Shown here: positions 29,579-38,713 of the stretch, one piece after another
Position numbering within the stretch: position 1 is the stretch's first letter
Layout of the letters: each line of letters opens with the position of its first letter
Assembly: GCF_000717185.1 (NCBI RefSeq)
Contig: NZ_JNYE01000044.1
Span: forward strand, 1 to 64,000
Direction: 5' to 3'
DNA length: 64,000 nucleotides
DNA from: Kitasatospora phosalacinea
GTDB lineage: Bacteria; Actinomycetota; Actinomycetes; Streptomycetales; Streptomycetaceae
Program-made: the position numbers and the translations under genes
The notes under the pieces: generated by a model
What the model saw: the letters and a program-made list of their open reading frames with translations, nothing else
Database searches by the model: none
What the model was told of the DNA's origin: nothing

Positions 29579-30385
29579 GTGCGCGGCGGGGTCTACTGGT
29601 CGGTCGCCCGCGGGGCCTTCCGCCGGTACGCGACGTACCGGGCGGCGACGGTCGCCGGGACGGTCACCAACACCGTGTTCGGGATGATCCTGGCCTCCAC
29701 CGTGCTCGCCCTGTGGCGGACCAGACCGGGCCTCGGCGGCTACGACGCCGCGCAGGCGGTCACGTACATCTGGATCAGCCAGGGCCTGCTGGTGACCGTC
29801 GCGGTGTGGGGCGGCGGCTTCCAGGACGACCTCCAGGCCCGCTTCCGCAGCGGGGACATCGCCGTCGACCTCTACCGGCCGGTGGACTTCCAGGGCTGGT
29901 GGCTGGCCACCGACCTGGGCCGGGCCGGGTACCAGCTGGTGACCAGGGGCGCGGTGCCGATGCTGGCGGGCGCGGTGCTGTTCGACCTGGTGCTGCCGGG
30001 CGACCCGCTGGTGTGGGCCGAGTTCCTGCTCTCGGTGGCGCTGGCGGTGCTGGTCAGCTTCGGACTGCGCTTCCTGGCCACGCTCACCGGCTTCTGGCTG
30101 CACGAGTCCGAGGGGGTCCGGGCCGTGATGACCGTGGTGTCGATGTTCTTCTCCGGCATGCTCCTCCCGCTGGCCCTCTTCCCCGGCCTGCTGGGCGAGC
30201 TGGCCCGGGTGCTGCCCTTCTCGGCGATGGTGCAGCTGCCCGCCGACGTGCTGCTGCAACGCCGCACCGGCACCGCCCTGCTCGGCCTGTACGGGTTCCA
30301 ACTGGCCTGGGGCGCCGCCCTGCTGGCGCTCGGCCGGGCCGGACAGGCGCTCGCGGTGCGCCGGGTGGTGGTCCAGGGTGGCTGA
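29579..30385 (+). CDS. ABC-2 type transporter permease (subunit 1)
   Basis: A 268-residue permease with about six hydrophobic segments, of the ABC-2 membrane family related to DUF990 pairs. It starts RGGVYWSVARGAFRRYATYRA and contains a conserved FQDDLQARFRSGDIAVDLYRPV amphipathic loop that probably contacts the ATPase. GGGGGGA lies five bases before GTG 29579. It overlaps the second permease gene by eight bases. With the ATPase at 31246 it forms a heteromeric exporter. Confidence 0.88.
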   Translation: MRGGVYWSVARGAFRRYATYRAATVAGTVTNTVFGMILASTVLALWRTRPGLGGYDAAQAVTYIWISQGLLVTVAVWGGGFQDDLQARFRSGDIAVDLYRPVDFQGWWLATDLGRAGYQLVTRGAVPMLAGAVLFDLVLPGDPLVWAEFLLSVALAVLVSFGLRFLATLTGFWLHESEGVRAVMTVVSMFFSGMLLPLALFPGLLGELARVLPFSAMVQLPADVLLQRRTGTALLGLYGFQLAWGAALLALGRAGQALAVRRVVVQGG

Positions 30386-31232
30386 ACCCGGCGGCGGCGG
30401 TGGCAGTGGTGGCGGCGCGGCGGCGCGCGCGGGCTGGGCGGTGCGCTCCTGGTGGCTGATCACCGGGATGTGGATCCGCTCCACGATGGCCTACCGGGCC
30501 TCGTTCGCGCTCTCGCTGGCCGCCAACACGCTCATCACCTTCCTCGACTTCGCGGTGCTGCTGCTGATGTTCGCCCACACCCGGCAGCTGGCCGGGTGGA
30601 CGCTCGCCGAGACCGGCTTCCTGTACGCCACCTCCTCGGTCGCGCTCGGCGCCGCCAACGTCCTGGTCGGGTCGGTCGGCGGGCTGGGGGAGCGGGTGCG
30701 CTCCGGCAGCCTGGACACCATGCTGATCCGGCCCGCCCCCGCGCTGGCCCAGCTCGCCGCCGAACGCTTCTCGCTGCGCCGCCTCGGCCGCCTGCTGCAG
30801 GCCTTCGCCGTGCTCGGCTGGTCGCTCACCGCACTGGACGTGCACTGGACCTGGGACCGGGTGCTGATGGTGCCCGCCCTGCTGCTGTGCGGCACCGTCA
30901 TCTTCTGCGCGCTGTTCGTCGGCTGCTCCTGCGTGCAGTTCTGGTGGGGCGAGGCCGCCGAACTGCAGAACGCCGTCACCTACGGCGGCGCGACCGTCCT
31001 GCAGTACCCGCCCACCGTGTTCGCCAAGGAACTCGTCGCCGGAACCGTCTTCGGCGTGCCGCTGGCGTTCGTCAACTGGCTGCCCGCGCTGCACGTCCTG
31101 GGCCGCACCGACCCGCTCGGGCTGCCCGCCGCCTTCCGGTTCGCCTCGCCGTTGGCCGCCGCGCTGTGCGTGCTGGCCGCCGGGCTCGCCTGGCGGGCCG
31201 GGCTGCGCGCCTACCGCTCCACCGGAAGCTGA
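30378..31232 (+). CDS. ABC-2 type transporter permease (subunit 2)
   Basis: A 284-residue second permease of the same family. A Gly/Ala-rich polar N-terminus precedes the first membrane segment; the loop GLGERVRSGSLDTMLIRPA corresponds to the coupling loop of subunit 1 (RxGxxDxxLxRP pattern in both). About six membrane segments. GTG 30378 overlaps the preceding stop, implying translational coupling. The ATPase gene follows after 13 bases. Confidence 0.88.
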   Translation: MAEPGGGGGSGGGAAARAGWAVRSWWLITGMWIRSTMAYRASFALSLAANTLITFLDFAVLLLMFAHTRQLAGWTLAETGFLYATSSVALGAANVLVGSVGGLGERVRSGSLDTMLIRPAPALAQLAAERFSLRRLGRLLQAFAVLGWSLTALDVHWTWDRVLMVPALLLCGTVIFCALFVGCSCVQFWWGEAAELQNAVTYGGATVLQYPPTVFAKELVAGTVFGVPLAFVNWLPALHVLGRTDPLGLPAAFRFASPLAAALCVLAAGLAWRAGLRAYRSTGS

Positions 31233-31245
31233 GGGAAGGGGAACC

Positions 31246-32220
31246 GTGGCCGTGATCGAGGTCGAGGACGTCCGGCGGAACTTCACCGTCCGCACCAGGG
31301 AAGGGCGCTGGCGCCGCGGCAGGCGCGAGGTGCGGGCCGTCGACGGGCTGAGCTTCACCGTCGGGGAGGGCGAGTGCGTCGGCTACATCGGGCCCAACGG
31401 CGCCGGGAAGTCCACCACCGTCAAGATGCTCACCGGCATCCTGGTGCCCAGCGGCGGACGGCTGCGGGTGGCCGGCGTCGACCCGGCCGCCCGCCGGGCC
31501 GAACTCGCCCGCCGGATCGGCGTGGTGTTCGGCCAGCGCACCACCCTGTGGTGGGACCTGCCGCTGCGCGACAGCTACGAACTGGCCCGGCGGATCTACC
31601 GGATCCCCGACGCCCGCTACCGGGCCAACCTCGACCGCTGCGTCGAACTCCTCGACCTGGGCCCGCTGCTGGACACCCCCGTGCGCCAGCTCTCACTCGG
31701 CCAGCGGATGCGCGGCGACCTGGCCGCCGCCCTGCTGCACGACCCCAGCGTGCTGTACCTGGACGAGCCCACCATCGGGCTCGACACCGTCAGCAAGGCC
31801 AAGGTCCGCGCGTTCCTGCGCGAGACCAACCGGGAACGGCGCACCACCGTGCTGCTCACCACCCACGACCTCACCGACATCGAGCAGCTGTGCGGCCGGG
31901 TCATGGTGATCGACCACGGCCGCCTCGTCCTGGACGGCCCGCTGGAGCGGCTGCACGAGATCGGCGGCAGCGAACGCACCCTGGTCGTCGACCTCGCCGA
32001 GGCGCACCCGCCGATCGACCTCCCCGGCGTCCGGGTCGCCCGCACCGAGGGCCCCCGCCAGTGGCTGGCCTTCCCGGCCCGGCAGAGCGCCGCGCCGATC
32101 GTCGCCGCCGTCGCCGCGCGCTACCCCCTGGTCGACCTGTCGGTGCGGGAACCCGCCATCGAGGACGTGATCGCCCGGATCTACGCCGGGAACGCCGTCC
32201 CGTCCGCGCCCGCGCCCTGA
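31246..32220 (+). CDS. ABC transporter ATP-binding protein
   Basis: A 324-residue ATPase powering the two adjacent permeases. Walker A is GPNGAGKST, the signature is LSLGQRMRGDLA (an LSxGQ variant), Walker B is VLYLDEPTIGLD, and the switch His is in TTHDLTD. A C-terminal extension of about 80 residues ends VREPAIEDVIARIYAG, common in ATPases of DUF990-type exporters. GGGAAGGGG precedes GTG 31246. The glycosyltransferase follows after 65 bases. Confidence 0.93.
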   Translation: MAVIEVEDVRRNFTVRTREGRWRRGRREVRAVDGLSFTVGEGECVGYIGPNGAGKSTTVKMLTGILVPSGGRLRVAGVDPAARRAELARRIGVVFGQRTTLWWDLPLRDSYELARRIYRIPDARYRANLDRCVELLDLGPLLDTPVRQLSLGQRMRGDLAAALLHDPSVLYLDEPTIGLDTVSKAKVRAFLRETNRERRTTVLLTTHDLTDIEQLCGRVMVIDHGRLVLDGPLERLHEIGGSERTLVVDLAEAHPPIDLPGVRVARTEGPRQWLAFPARQSAAPIVAAVAARYPLVDLSVREPAIEDVIARIYAGNAVPSAPAP

Positions 32221-32285
32221 GCCCCCGCCCTCACTCGTTGGAGTGGCGGAAGTGACCGGACGGCCGCTGCGGGAGTTGACACCTC

Positions 32286-33506
32286 GTGACCGAGCAAGGA
32301 CCGGACGTCAGCGTGGTGATCGCCGTCCACGACACCATGCCCTACCTCACCGCCTGCCTGGACTCGCTGGTGGGCCAGAGCATCGGGCGGCAGCGGATGG
32401 AAGTCGTCGCCGTCGACGACGGCTCCAGCGACGGCAGCACCGAGGAGCTCGCCCGCTACGCCGCCGCCCACCCCGGCCTGTTCCGCACCGTGCGGCAGCC
32501 CGCGTCCGGCGGCCCCGCCAAGCCCACCAACCGCGGCACCGAACTCGCCCGCGGCCGCTACCTGATGTACCTCGGCTCCGACGACTGGCTCGGCCCCGAG
32601 GCGCTGGAGCGGATGGTCGACGCCGCCGACCGGTGGGAGTCCGACGTGCTGATCCCCAAGCAGGTCGGCGAGCACGGCCGGGTCGTCCCGCAGGGCATCT
32701 TCGAGCGCACCGCCGAACACGTCGGCTTCACCGACTCCGCCCTCGCCTGGGCCCTCGGCGACACCAAGCTGTTCCGCCGCGACCTGGTCACCCGGCACGG
32801 GCTGCGCCGCCGCGAGGACCTGGTCATCCACTCCGACCAGCCCTTCACCCTCGGCGCGCTGCTGCACGCCCGCAAGGTCTCCGTCCTCGCCGACTACGAC
32901 TACTACCACCTGGTGCTCCGCCGGGACCGCTCCAACGTCACCCACCGGGCCGGGCCGATGGACCGGCTGCGCGGCTTCACCGCCGCCCACGAGGTGCTCG
33001 ACCGGGCCACCCTGCCCGGCCCCGCCCGGGACGCCGTCCGCGCCCGCTACTTCAGCTGGGACGTCCCGCAGCTGCTCCAGGCCCCCTTCCTGGACGAGCC
33101 GCCCGCCATGCAGCGGCGGATCGTCCAGGAGATCGCCCGGTTCACCGAGCGGCACTGCCCGCCCGCCGTGTTCCGCACCCTGCCCGTCCCCGCCCGGCTG
33201 CGCCTCGCCCTGGCGCGGCGCGGCGAACTCCACGCGCTGTGCGACCTGATCGCCTGGGAGCAGGACCACGGCGAGGCCACCCCCGTCCGCCGCGGCTCCC
33301 GGCTCTACGCCCACTACCCGATGTTCCGCGACCGCCGCTCCGGCCTGCCCGACGCCCTGTTCGAGGTCGGCCCGGCCCCCGGCCCGGCCGGCTGGCGCCG
33401 CCTCGTCCCCGCCCCGCTGCGCCGCGCCCGGTGGGCCGCCAAGCGCGCGCTGCGCCGGGCCCGGCGGGACGGGCTGGCCGCGGCCCTGCGGGGAGCCGTC
33501 CGGTGA
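32286..33506 (+). CDS. Family 2 glycosyltransferase
   Basis: A 406-residue inverting GT-A glycosyltransferase. PDVSVVIAVHDTMPYL begins the nucleotide-sugar fold, VVAVDDGSSDGS carries the first Asp cluster, and LGSDDWLGPEALERM is the metal-binding DxD region. The C-terminal half is Arg-rich and resembles the extensions of Gram-positive teichoic-acid or capsule glycosyltransferases. It overlaps the next gene by four bases (GTGA). Context suggests cell-surface glycan synthesis tied to the upstream exporter. Confidence 0.88.
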   Translation: MTEQGPDVSVVIAVHDTMPYLTACLDSLVGQSIGRQRMEVVAVDDGSSDGSTEELARYAAAHPGLFRTVRQPASGGPAKPTNRGTELARGRYLMYLGSDDWLGPEALERMVDAADRWESDVLIPKQVGEHGRVVPQGIFERTAEHVGFTDSALAWALGDTKLFRRDLVTRHGLRRREDLVIHSDQPFTLGALLHARKVSVLADYDYYHLVLRRDRSNVTHRAGPMDRLRGFTAAHEVLDRATLPGPARDAVRARYFSWDVPQLLQAPFLDEPPAMQRRIVQEIARFTERHCPPAVFRTLPVPARLRLALARRGELHALCDLIAWEQDHGEATPVRRGSRLYAHYPMFRDRRSGLPDALFEVGPAPGPAGWRRLVPAPLRRARWAAKRALRRARRDGLAAALRGAVR

Positions 33507-34819
33507 GCGCCCCCGCACAGCAGGACGCCCTGGACGTCTGCGTGGTGGGCCTTGGCAAGATCGGCCTGCCGCTGGCCGTCCAGTACGCCGCCAAGGGCCA
33601 CCGGGTCACCGGCGCCGACATCGCCCCCGCCGTGGTCGCCGCCGTCACCGCCGGACGGCCGCCCTTCCCGCGCGAGGCCCACCTCGCCGAACGCCTCGCT
33701 GAGGCCGTCGCCGCCGGGCGGCTGCGCGCCACCACCGACACCGCCGCCGCGACCGCCGGGGCCGACGCCGTGGTGATCGTCGTCCCGCTGGTCACCGACC
33801 CCGACGGCAGCCCCGACTTCGCGCTGCTGGACGCCGCCACCGACGCCGTCGCCGCCGGACTGCGCCCCGGCACCCTGGTCAGCTACGAGACCACCCTGCC
33901 GGTCGGCACCGTCCGCGGCCGCTTCGCCCAGCGGCTGGAGGCGGGCTCCGGCCTGGCCGCCGGACGGGACTTCGCGCTGGTGTTCAGCCCCGAACGCGTC
34001 CGCACCGGGCGGGTCTTCGCCGACCTGCGGCGCTACCCCAAGCTGGTCGGCGGCATCGACGAGGACTCCACCCGGCGCGGCGTCGACTTCTACCGGGCCG
34101 TCCTCGACTTCGACCCGCGCCCCGACCTGCCGCGCGGCAACGGCGTGTGGGCGCTGTCCGGCGCCGAGGCCGCCGAGTTCGCCAAGCTCGCCGAGACCAC
34201 CTACCGGGACGTCAACATCGCGCTGGTCAACCAGTTCGCCCGGTACGCGGACCGGGTCGGCGTCGACCTCGCCGAGGTCATCGACGCCTGCAACTCGCAG
34301 CCCTACAGCCACCTGCACCGCCCCGGCATCGCGGTCGGCGGCCACTGCATCCCGGTCTACCCCCGGCTGTACCTGTGGAACGACCCCGGCGCCAGCGTGG
34401 TGCGCACCGCCCGCGAGGCCAACGAGCAGGTCCCGGAGTACGCGGTCGGCCTGCTGGAGGGCGCACTCGGCCCGCTGACCGGCGTCGCCGTGACCGTGCT
34501 CGGCGCGTCCTACCGGGGCGGCGTCAAGGAGACCGCGTACTCCGGCGTCTTCCCGCTGGTCGCGGCGCTGCGCGCGGCCGGGGCCGAGGTCGGCGTCAGC
34601 GACCCGCTGTACCCCCCGGCGGAACTGGCCGCGCTCGGCCTGCCGCCGGACGAGGGCAAGCCCGCCGCCGCGCTGGTCGTCCAGGCCGACCACCCCGAGT
34701 ACCGGGACCTCGGCGCGGTCGACTTCCCCGGCGTCCGGGTGCTGCTCGACGGCCGCCGGGTCACCGACCCGGCCCGCTGGGAGGGCGTGCGGCGGATCGT
34801 GCTCGGCGGCGGGGGCTGA
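33503..34819 (+). CDS. Nucleotide-sugar dehydrogenase (UDP-ManNAc/UDP-glucose type)
   Basis: A 438-residue NAD-dependent enzyme oxidising a UDP-sugar to a uronic acid by two steps. The Rossmann start VCVVGLGKIGLPLAVQYA, the middle NxxYRDVNIALVNQ-like segment (TTYRDVNIALVNQFA) and the catalytic Cys282 in GGHCIPVYP are clear. The HCIP context and sequence resemble UDP-ManNAc (WecC-like) dehydrogenases more than UDP-glucose ones. GTG 33503 overlaps the glycosyltransferase stop. It would supply an acidic sugar for the product made by this operon. Confidence 0.9.
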   Translation: MSAPAQQDALDVCVVGLGKIGLPLAVQYAAKGHRVTGADIAPAVVAAVTAGRPPFPREAHLAERLAEAVAAGRLRATTDTAAATAGADAVVIVVPLVTDPDGSPDFALLDAATDAVAAGLRPGTLVSYETTLPVGTVRGRFAQRLEAGSGLAAGRDFALVFSPERVRTGRVFADLRRYPKLVGGIDEDSTRRGVDFYRAVLDFDPRPDLPRGNGVWALSGAEAAEFAKLAETTYRDVNIALVNQFARYADRVGVDLAEVIDACNSQPYSHLHRPGIAVGGHCIPVYPRLYLWNDPGASVVRTAREANEQVPEYAVGLLEGALGPLTGVAVTVLGASYRGGVKETAYSGVFPLVAALRAAGAEVGVSDPLYPPAELAALGLPPDEGKPAAALVVQADHPEYRDLGAVDFPGVRVLLDGRRVTDPARWEGVRRIVLGGGG

Positions 34820-34886
34820 GGCGCGGGCGGCGCGGCGGGCCGGGGCACGGTAGGCGCGGGCGGCTGACGCCGGACGGGCGGATTCG

Positions 34887-34914
34887 CGGGGTGGCGGCCG
34901 TTTCGGCCGCCCCG
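34887..34914 (+). terminator. Terminator after the nucleotide-sugar dehydrogenase gene
   Basis: CGGGGTGGCGGCCG pairs with CGGCCGCCCCG over a TTT loop, with one bulge. It separates the exporter/glycan operon from the DUF445 gene. Confidence 0.65.
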
Positions 34915-34931
34915 TGTGCCAGGCTGACGGG

Positions 34932-36218
34932 GTGAGCACGGACGAGACGGCCCCCGGAGTCAGGTTCACCGCTGCCGACGAGGAGAAGCGGCGCGGCGTG
35001 CGGCGGATGAAGACCATCGCGACCGGCCTGCTCGGCCTGGCCACGCTGGTGTTCGCGCTCGCCACCTGGGCCCGGTCCTCCGGCGCGGGCGCCTGGGCCG
35101 GGTACGTGGCCGCCGCCGCCGAGGCCGGCATGGTCGGCGCGCTCGCCGACTGGTTCGCCGTCACCGCGCTGTTCCGCCGCCCGTTCGGGCTGCCGATCCC
35201 GCACACCGCGATCATCCCGACCAAGAAGGACGCCTTCGGCCGCTCGCTCGGTGACTTCGTCGGCGACAACTTCCTCTCCGCGCCGGTCGTCCGGGCCCGG
35301 CTCGGCAAGATCGGCGTGGCCCGGCGGCTCGGCGAGTGGCTGTCCGCGCCCGGCAGCGCCGAACGCGTCACCCGGGAGGCCGCCGCCGCGCTGCGCGGGC
35401 TGCTCGCGGTGCTCCGCGACGACGACGTGCAGGCCGTGGTCGCCGAGGCGGTCACCCGGCGGGCCGCCGCCACCTCGGTCGCCGAACCCGCCGGACGGCT
35501 GCTCGGCAAGGTCGTCGCCGACGGCGGGCACCGGGGCCTGGTCGACCTGGTCGCGGTGCGCGCCCACGACTGGCTGGTCGAGCACCACGGCGAGGTGGTC
35601 GCCCGGGTCACCGCCAAGACCCCCGGCTGGACGCCCAAGTTCCTCGACCAGCAGGTCGGCGAGCGCGTCTACAAGGAACTGCTGCGCTTCGTCGGCGACG
35701 TCCGCGACGACCCCGTCCACCCCGCCCGCGGCGCCCTCGACAACTTCCTCGCCGACTTCGCCCAGGAACTCCAGCACGACCCCGCCACCATCGACCGGGT
35801 CGAACGCGCCAAGGCCGACCTGCTGGCCCGCCCCGAGGTGCAGGAGCTGATCGCCTCCTCCTGGGCGGCCGTCCGCACCCTCGTCCTGAACGCCGCCGAG
35901 GACGAGGACAGCGAGCTGCGCCGCCGCCTCACCGAGGCGCTGCGCACGCTCGGCCGCCGGCTCGCCACCGACGGCAGGCTCCAGGCGAAGGCCGACGGCT
36001 GGCTGCTGGACGCCGCCGAGTACGTGGTCTCCACCTACCGGGAGGAGATCACCTCGCTGATCTCCGACACCGTGGCCGGCTGGGACGCCGACGACGCCTC
36101 CCGCAAGATCGAGGCCAACGTGGGGCGCGACCTGCAGTTCATCCGGATCAACGGCACCGTGGTCGGCGCCCTCGCCGGGCTGCTCATCCACACCGTCAGC
36201 ACCGCCCTCGGCGGCTGA
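34932..36218 (+). CDS. DUF445 family membrane protein
   Basis: A 428-residue DUF445 protein. Two N-terminal hydrophobic segments (GLLGLATLVFALATWA and AGYVAAAAEAGMVGALADWFAVTALF) are followed by the diagnostic ADWFAVTALFRRPFGLPIPHTAIIP, a long charged helical region, and a C-terminal membrane segment (VVGALAGLLIHTVSTAL). Function is unknown; the ends appear membrane-anchored with a large cytoplasmic middle. GTG 34932 was chosen over the slightly earlier frame start because GGG precedes it and it lies just beyond the hairpin. Confidence 0.88.
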   Translation: MSTDETAPGVRFTAADEEKRRGVRRMKTIATGLLGLATLVFALATWARSSGAGAWAGYVAAAAEAGMVGALADWFAVTALFRRPFGLPIPHTAIIPTKKDAFGRSLGDFVGDNFLSAPVVRARLGKIGVARRLGEWLSAPGSAERVTREAAAALRGLLAVLRDDDVQAVVAEAVTRRAAATSVAEPAGRLLGKVVADGGHRGLVDLVAVRAHDWLVEHHGEVVARVTAKTPGWTPKFLDQQVGERVYKELLRFVGDVRDDPVHPARGALDNFLADFAQELQHDPATIDRVERAKADLLARPEVQELIASSWAAVRTLVLNAAEDEDSELRRRLTEALRTLGRRLATDGRLQAKADGWLLDAAEYVVSTYREEITSLISDTVAGWDADDASRKIEANVGRDLQFIRINGTVVGALAGLLIHTVSTALGG

Positions 36219-36307
36219 CGGCGCACCGGGACGACCCGCCCCCCGGCGAGCGCGGGTTAGCATGCGAGGTCTGTCCGGGTCCGGGTGAGAGTAGACGGGA
36301 GCGTGCC

Positions 36308-37357
36308 GTGGCCGAGGGTGTCCAGGGAGTCCGGGGGATCGAGGCATTCATCGCCGGAATGCCGAAGGCGGAGCTGCACGTGCACCACGTGGGCTCGGCC
36401 TCGCCGCGGGTGGTGGCCGAGCTGGCGGCACGGCACGCCGGGCGCAGCAAGGTCCCGGTCGACCCGCAGGCGCTCGCCGAGTACTTCACCTTCACCGACT
36501 TCGCGCACTTCATCGAGGTCTACCTGAGCGTCGTCGACCTGGTCCGGGACGCCGAGGACGTCCGCGCGCTGACGTACGGCGTCGCGCAGGACATGGCCCG
36601 GCAGAACATCCGGTACGCCGAGCTGACCGTCACCCCGTACTCGTCGGTCAGCCGCGGCATCCCCGACGTCGCCTTCATGGAGGCGATCGAGGACGCCCGG
36701 CTGTCCGCCGAGAAGGACCTCGGCATCGTGCTGCGCTGGTGCTTCGACATCCCCGGCGAGGCCGGGCTCGCCTCCGCCGAGGAGACCGCCCGCCTCGCCC
36801 TGGACCTGGCCCCCGACGGGCTGGTCTCCTTCGGGCTCGGCGGCCCCGAGATCGGCGTGCCGCGCCCGCAGTTCAAGCCGTACTTCGACCGGGCCCGGGC
36901 GGCCGGGCTGCACAGCGTGCCGCACGCGGGCGAGTCGACCGGCCCCGAGACGGTGTGGGACGCGATCCGGGTGCTCGGCGCGGAACGGATCGGCCACGGC
37001 ACCCAGTCGGTCAAGGACCCGGCCCTGGTCGACTACCTCGGCGAGCACCGGATCCCGCTGGAGGTCTGCCCGACGTCCAACCTGGCGACCCGGGTGGTCG
37101 AGCGGATCGAGGACCACCCGGTCCGGCAGATGGTCGACGCCGGGCTGGTGGTCACCGTCAACAGCGACGACCCGCCGATGTTCGGCACCGACCTGAACAC
37201 CGAGTACGCCGTCGCCGCGAAGCTGCTCGGCCTGGACGAGGCCGGGATCGCGGCGCTCGCCCGCAACGCCGTCGAGGCGTCCTTCCTGGACGCGGCGGGC
37301 AAGCACCGGCTGACCGGCGAGATCGACGCCTACCTGGCGGGCTGGCCCACCGCCTGA
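36308..37357 (+). CDS. Adenosine deaminase-family protein (adenosine or 6-aminodeoxyfutalosine deaminase)
   Basis: A 349-residue zinc amidohydrolase deaminating an adenine-type nucleoside. Metal and catalytic residues are present: KAELHVHHVGS (HxH), PHAGES (His and catalytic Glu nearby), RIGHG and NSDDPP. The HVHHVGS variant replaces the HLHLEGS usual in true adenosine deaminases. Streptomycetes have an ADD-family enzyme that deaminates 6-aminodeoxyfutalosine for menaquinone synthesis, and this may be it. GGGAG precedes GTG 36308. Its 3' end overlaps the convergent YidC gene by 28 bases. Confidence 0.88.
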   Translation: MAEGVQGVRGIEAFIAGMPKAELHVHHVGSASPRVVAELAARHAGRSKVPVDPQALAEYFTFTDFAHFIEVYLSVVDLVRDAEDVRALTYGVAQDMARQNIRYAELTVTPYSSVSRGIPDVAFMEAIEDARLSAEKDLGIVLRWCFDIPGEAGLASAEETARLALDLAPDGLVSFGLGGPEIGVPRPQFKPYFDRARAAGLHSVPHAGESTGPETVWDAIRVLGAERIGHGTQSVKDPALVDYLGEHRIPLEVCPTSNLATRVVERIEDHPVRQMVDAGLVVTVNSDDPPMFGTDLNTEYAVAAKLLGLDEAGIAALARNAVEASFLDAAGKHRLTGEIDAYLAGWPTA

Positions 37358-38106
37358 GGGCCGGTGCCTCCGGCGGGGCCGGCGGCCGGGCGGTGCAGGT
37401 ACCACCGCTCGGCCGCCGTCCAGGCGGTGGAGGTCAGCAGGTAGAGGCCGCCCGCGAGGGGCAGCAGCAGGGCGAACAGCGGGGTGCCGAAGGCCAGCCA
37501 GCGCAGCGGACCGGCGGCGGCGCCGCCCGGGGCGCTCTTCGTGGGGGCGCCCTTCGCAGCGGCGTTCTTCGTGGCGGTGCCCTTCGCGGTGGAGCCCTTG
37601 GTGGCGGTGTCCTTCGCGCGGCGGGTGTTGGACCAGGCGAGGGCGAGCAGGGCCGCCTCCAGGGCGGCGAAGACCGCGAACTGCGCCGGGGTGCGGGCCG
37701 CCGCGGGGTGCGCGGCGAGCGGGACGCCCACGAGGGTCGCGTCCAGCAGGTGGCCCGGGGCGGTGGTGAACAGGCGGTACATCACCGAGAAGAACGGCGC
37801 CTGCAGCAGCACCGGCAGCAGGCCCGCGAACGGGCCGACGCCCTCGGCGCGGTGCAGGGCCAGCAGTTCGCGGTTCAGCCGCTCGGGGCTCCCGGCGTGC
37901 CGCTCGCGCAGCCGCGCGACCCGCGGGGCGAGCCGCAGCCGGGCCCGCTCGGCCCGGGCCGCGGAACGGGCCAGCGGGTGCAGGGCCGCGCGGACGGCCA
38001 GCGTGAACAGGACGATCGCGACCGCGGTGGGGACGGCGGTGGCGAGGGCCGCGACGGCGGTGCGGGCGAGGTGGACGGCGGGGTCGAGGAAGCTCAGGAC
38101 GGACAC
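37330..38106 (-). CDS. YidC/Oxa1-family membrane insertase paralogue
   Basis: A 258-residue membrane protein matching YidC: a first segment (AVAIVLFTLAVRAALHPL), the conserved cytoplasmic hairpin region RLAPRVARLRERHAGSPERLNREL, then PFAGLLPVLLQAPFFSVMYRLF and further segments. A central loop holds a low-complexity Lys/Thr/Ala tract (TATKGSTAKGTATKNAAAKG) that is unusual. The conserved hydrophilic-groove Arg would be VRA in segment 1. The housekeeping YidC normally lies near oriC beside rnpA, so this is likely a second copy. The DUF6412 gene is upstream on the same strand. Confidence 0.85.
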   Translation of the reverse strand: MSVLSFLDPAVHLARTAVAALATAVPTAVAIVLFTLAVRAALHPLARSAARAERARLRLAPRVARLRERHAGSPERLNRELLALHRAEGVGPFAGLLPVLLQAPFFSVMYRLFTTAPGHLLDATLVGVPLAAHPAAARTPAQFAVFAALEAALLALAWSNTRRAKDTATKGSTAKGTATKNAAAKGAPTKSAPGGAAAGPLRWLAFGTPLFALLLPLAGGLYLLTSTAWTAAERWYLHRPAAGPAGGTGPQAVGQPAR

Positions 38107-38279
38107 GGTGGCTCTCCGGGAGTCGGCGGTGCTCGGGCGACGGTGCTCGGAGGGCGGACGCGCGGAGGGGGCCCGGCGGCGCCACGGGCCCGGGGGCGGG
38201 CGTGGCGGGGCCGGGAGAGCGGCGAACCCCGGTCTCGTGCAAGGGAGTTCGGCGGAGCGTCGGCGGAAGGACGGGCCCC

Positions 38280-38570
38280 TCAGGCGGCCGCGGCCGGGTG
38301 TCCCGGGGCTCGGGGGCGCGCACGGCCCGGGGCGTCCGGGTCGCGCGGGGGGAGGTAGGCGGTGCGGTAGGCGCGGCGGCGCAGGGCGGCCGCGTGCACG
38401 GCCGCGGGGGTGCGGGCACCCGGCGGGCCGACCGCGGTCAGGGTGGCGGCGACGGCGGCGGTGAGCAGCAGCAGCGCGGCCGCGGTCAGGGCGCCGGGGC
38501 CGGTGGGCAGGTCGCCGGTGAGGACCCGCAGCAGCGCGAGGAGGAGCGGCACGGCGAGCACGGTGCGCAC
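38280..38570 (-). CDS. DUF6412-type small membrane protein
   Basis: A 96-residue protein with two hydrophobic segments (AVPLLLALLRVLTG and TAAALLLLTAAVAATLTAV) and a basic Arg/Pro-rich tail containing RRRAYRTAYLPPRDPDAPG. This matches the small protein family usually found directly before the accessory YidC gene in streptomycetes. It lies 173 bases upstream of that gene on the same strand and probably shares its transcript. Function is unknown; co-insertion or partner of the insertase is an inference. Confidence 0.75.
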   Translation of the reverse strand: MRTVLAVPLLLALLRVLTGDLPTGPGALTAAALLLLTAAVAATLTAVGPPGARTPAAVHAAALRRRAYRTAYLPPRDPDAPGRARPRAPGHPAAAA

Positions 38571-38713
38571 CTCCTCGGGTCGGGTCGTCCGGGATCGACG
38601 CTACCTCAACGGCCGTGCGGAGGACGGAAGTTCCCGTGCTCCCGCCGTGAGCCGGGCCCGTGAGCCGGGGCCGGGAGCGGGGCCCGAGGGCGGGCCCCGT
38701 CGCCGGGGCCGGG

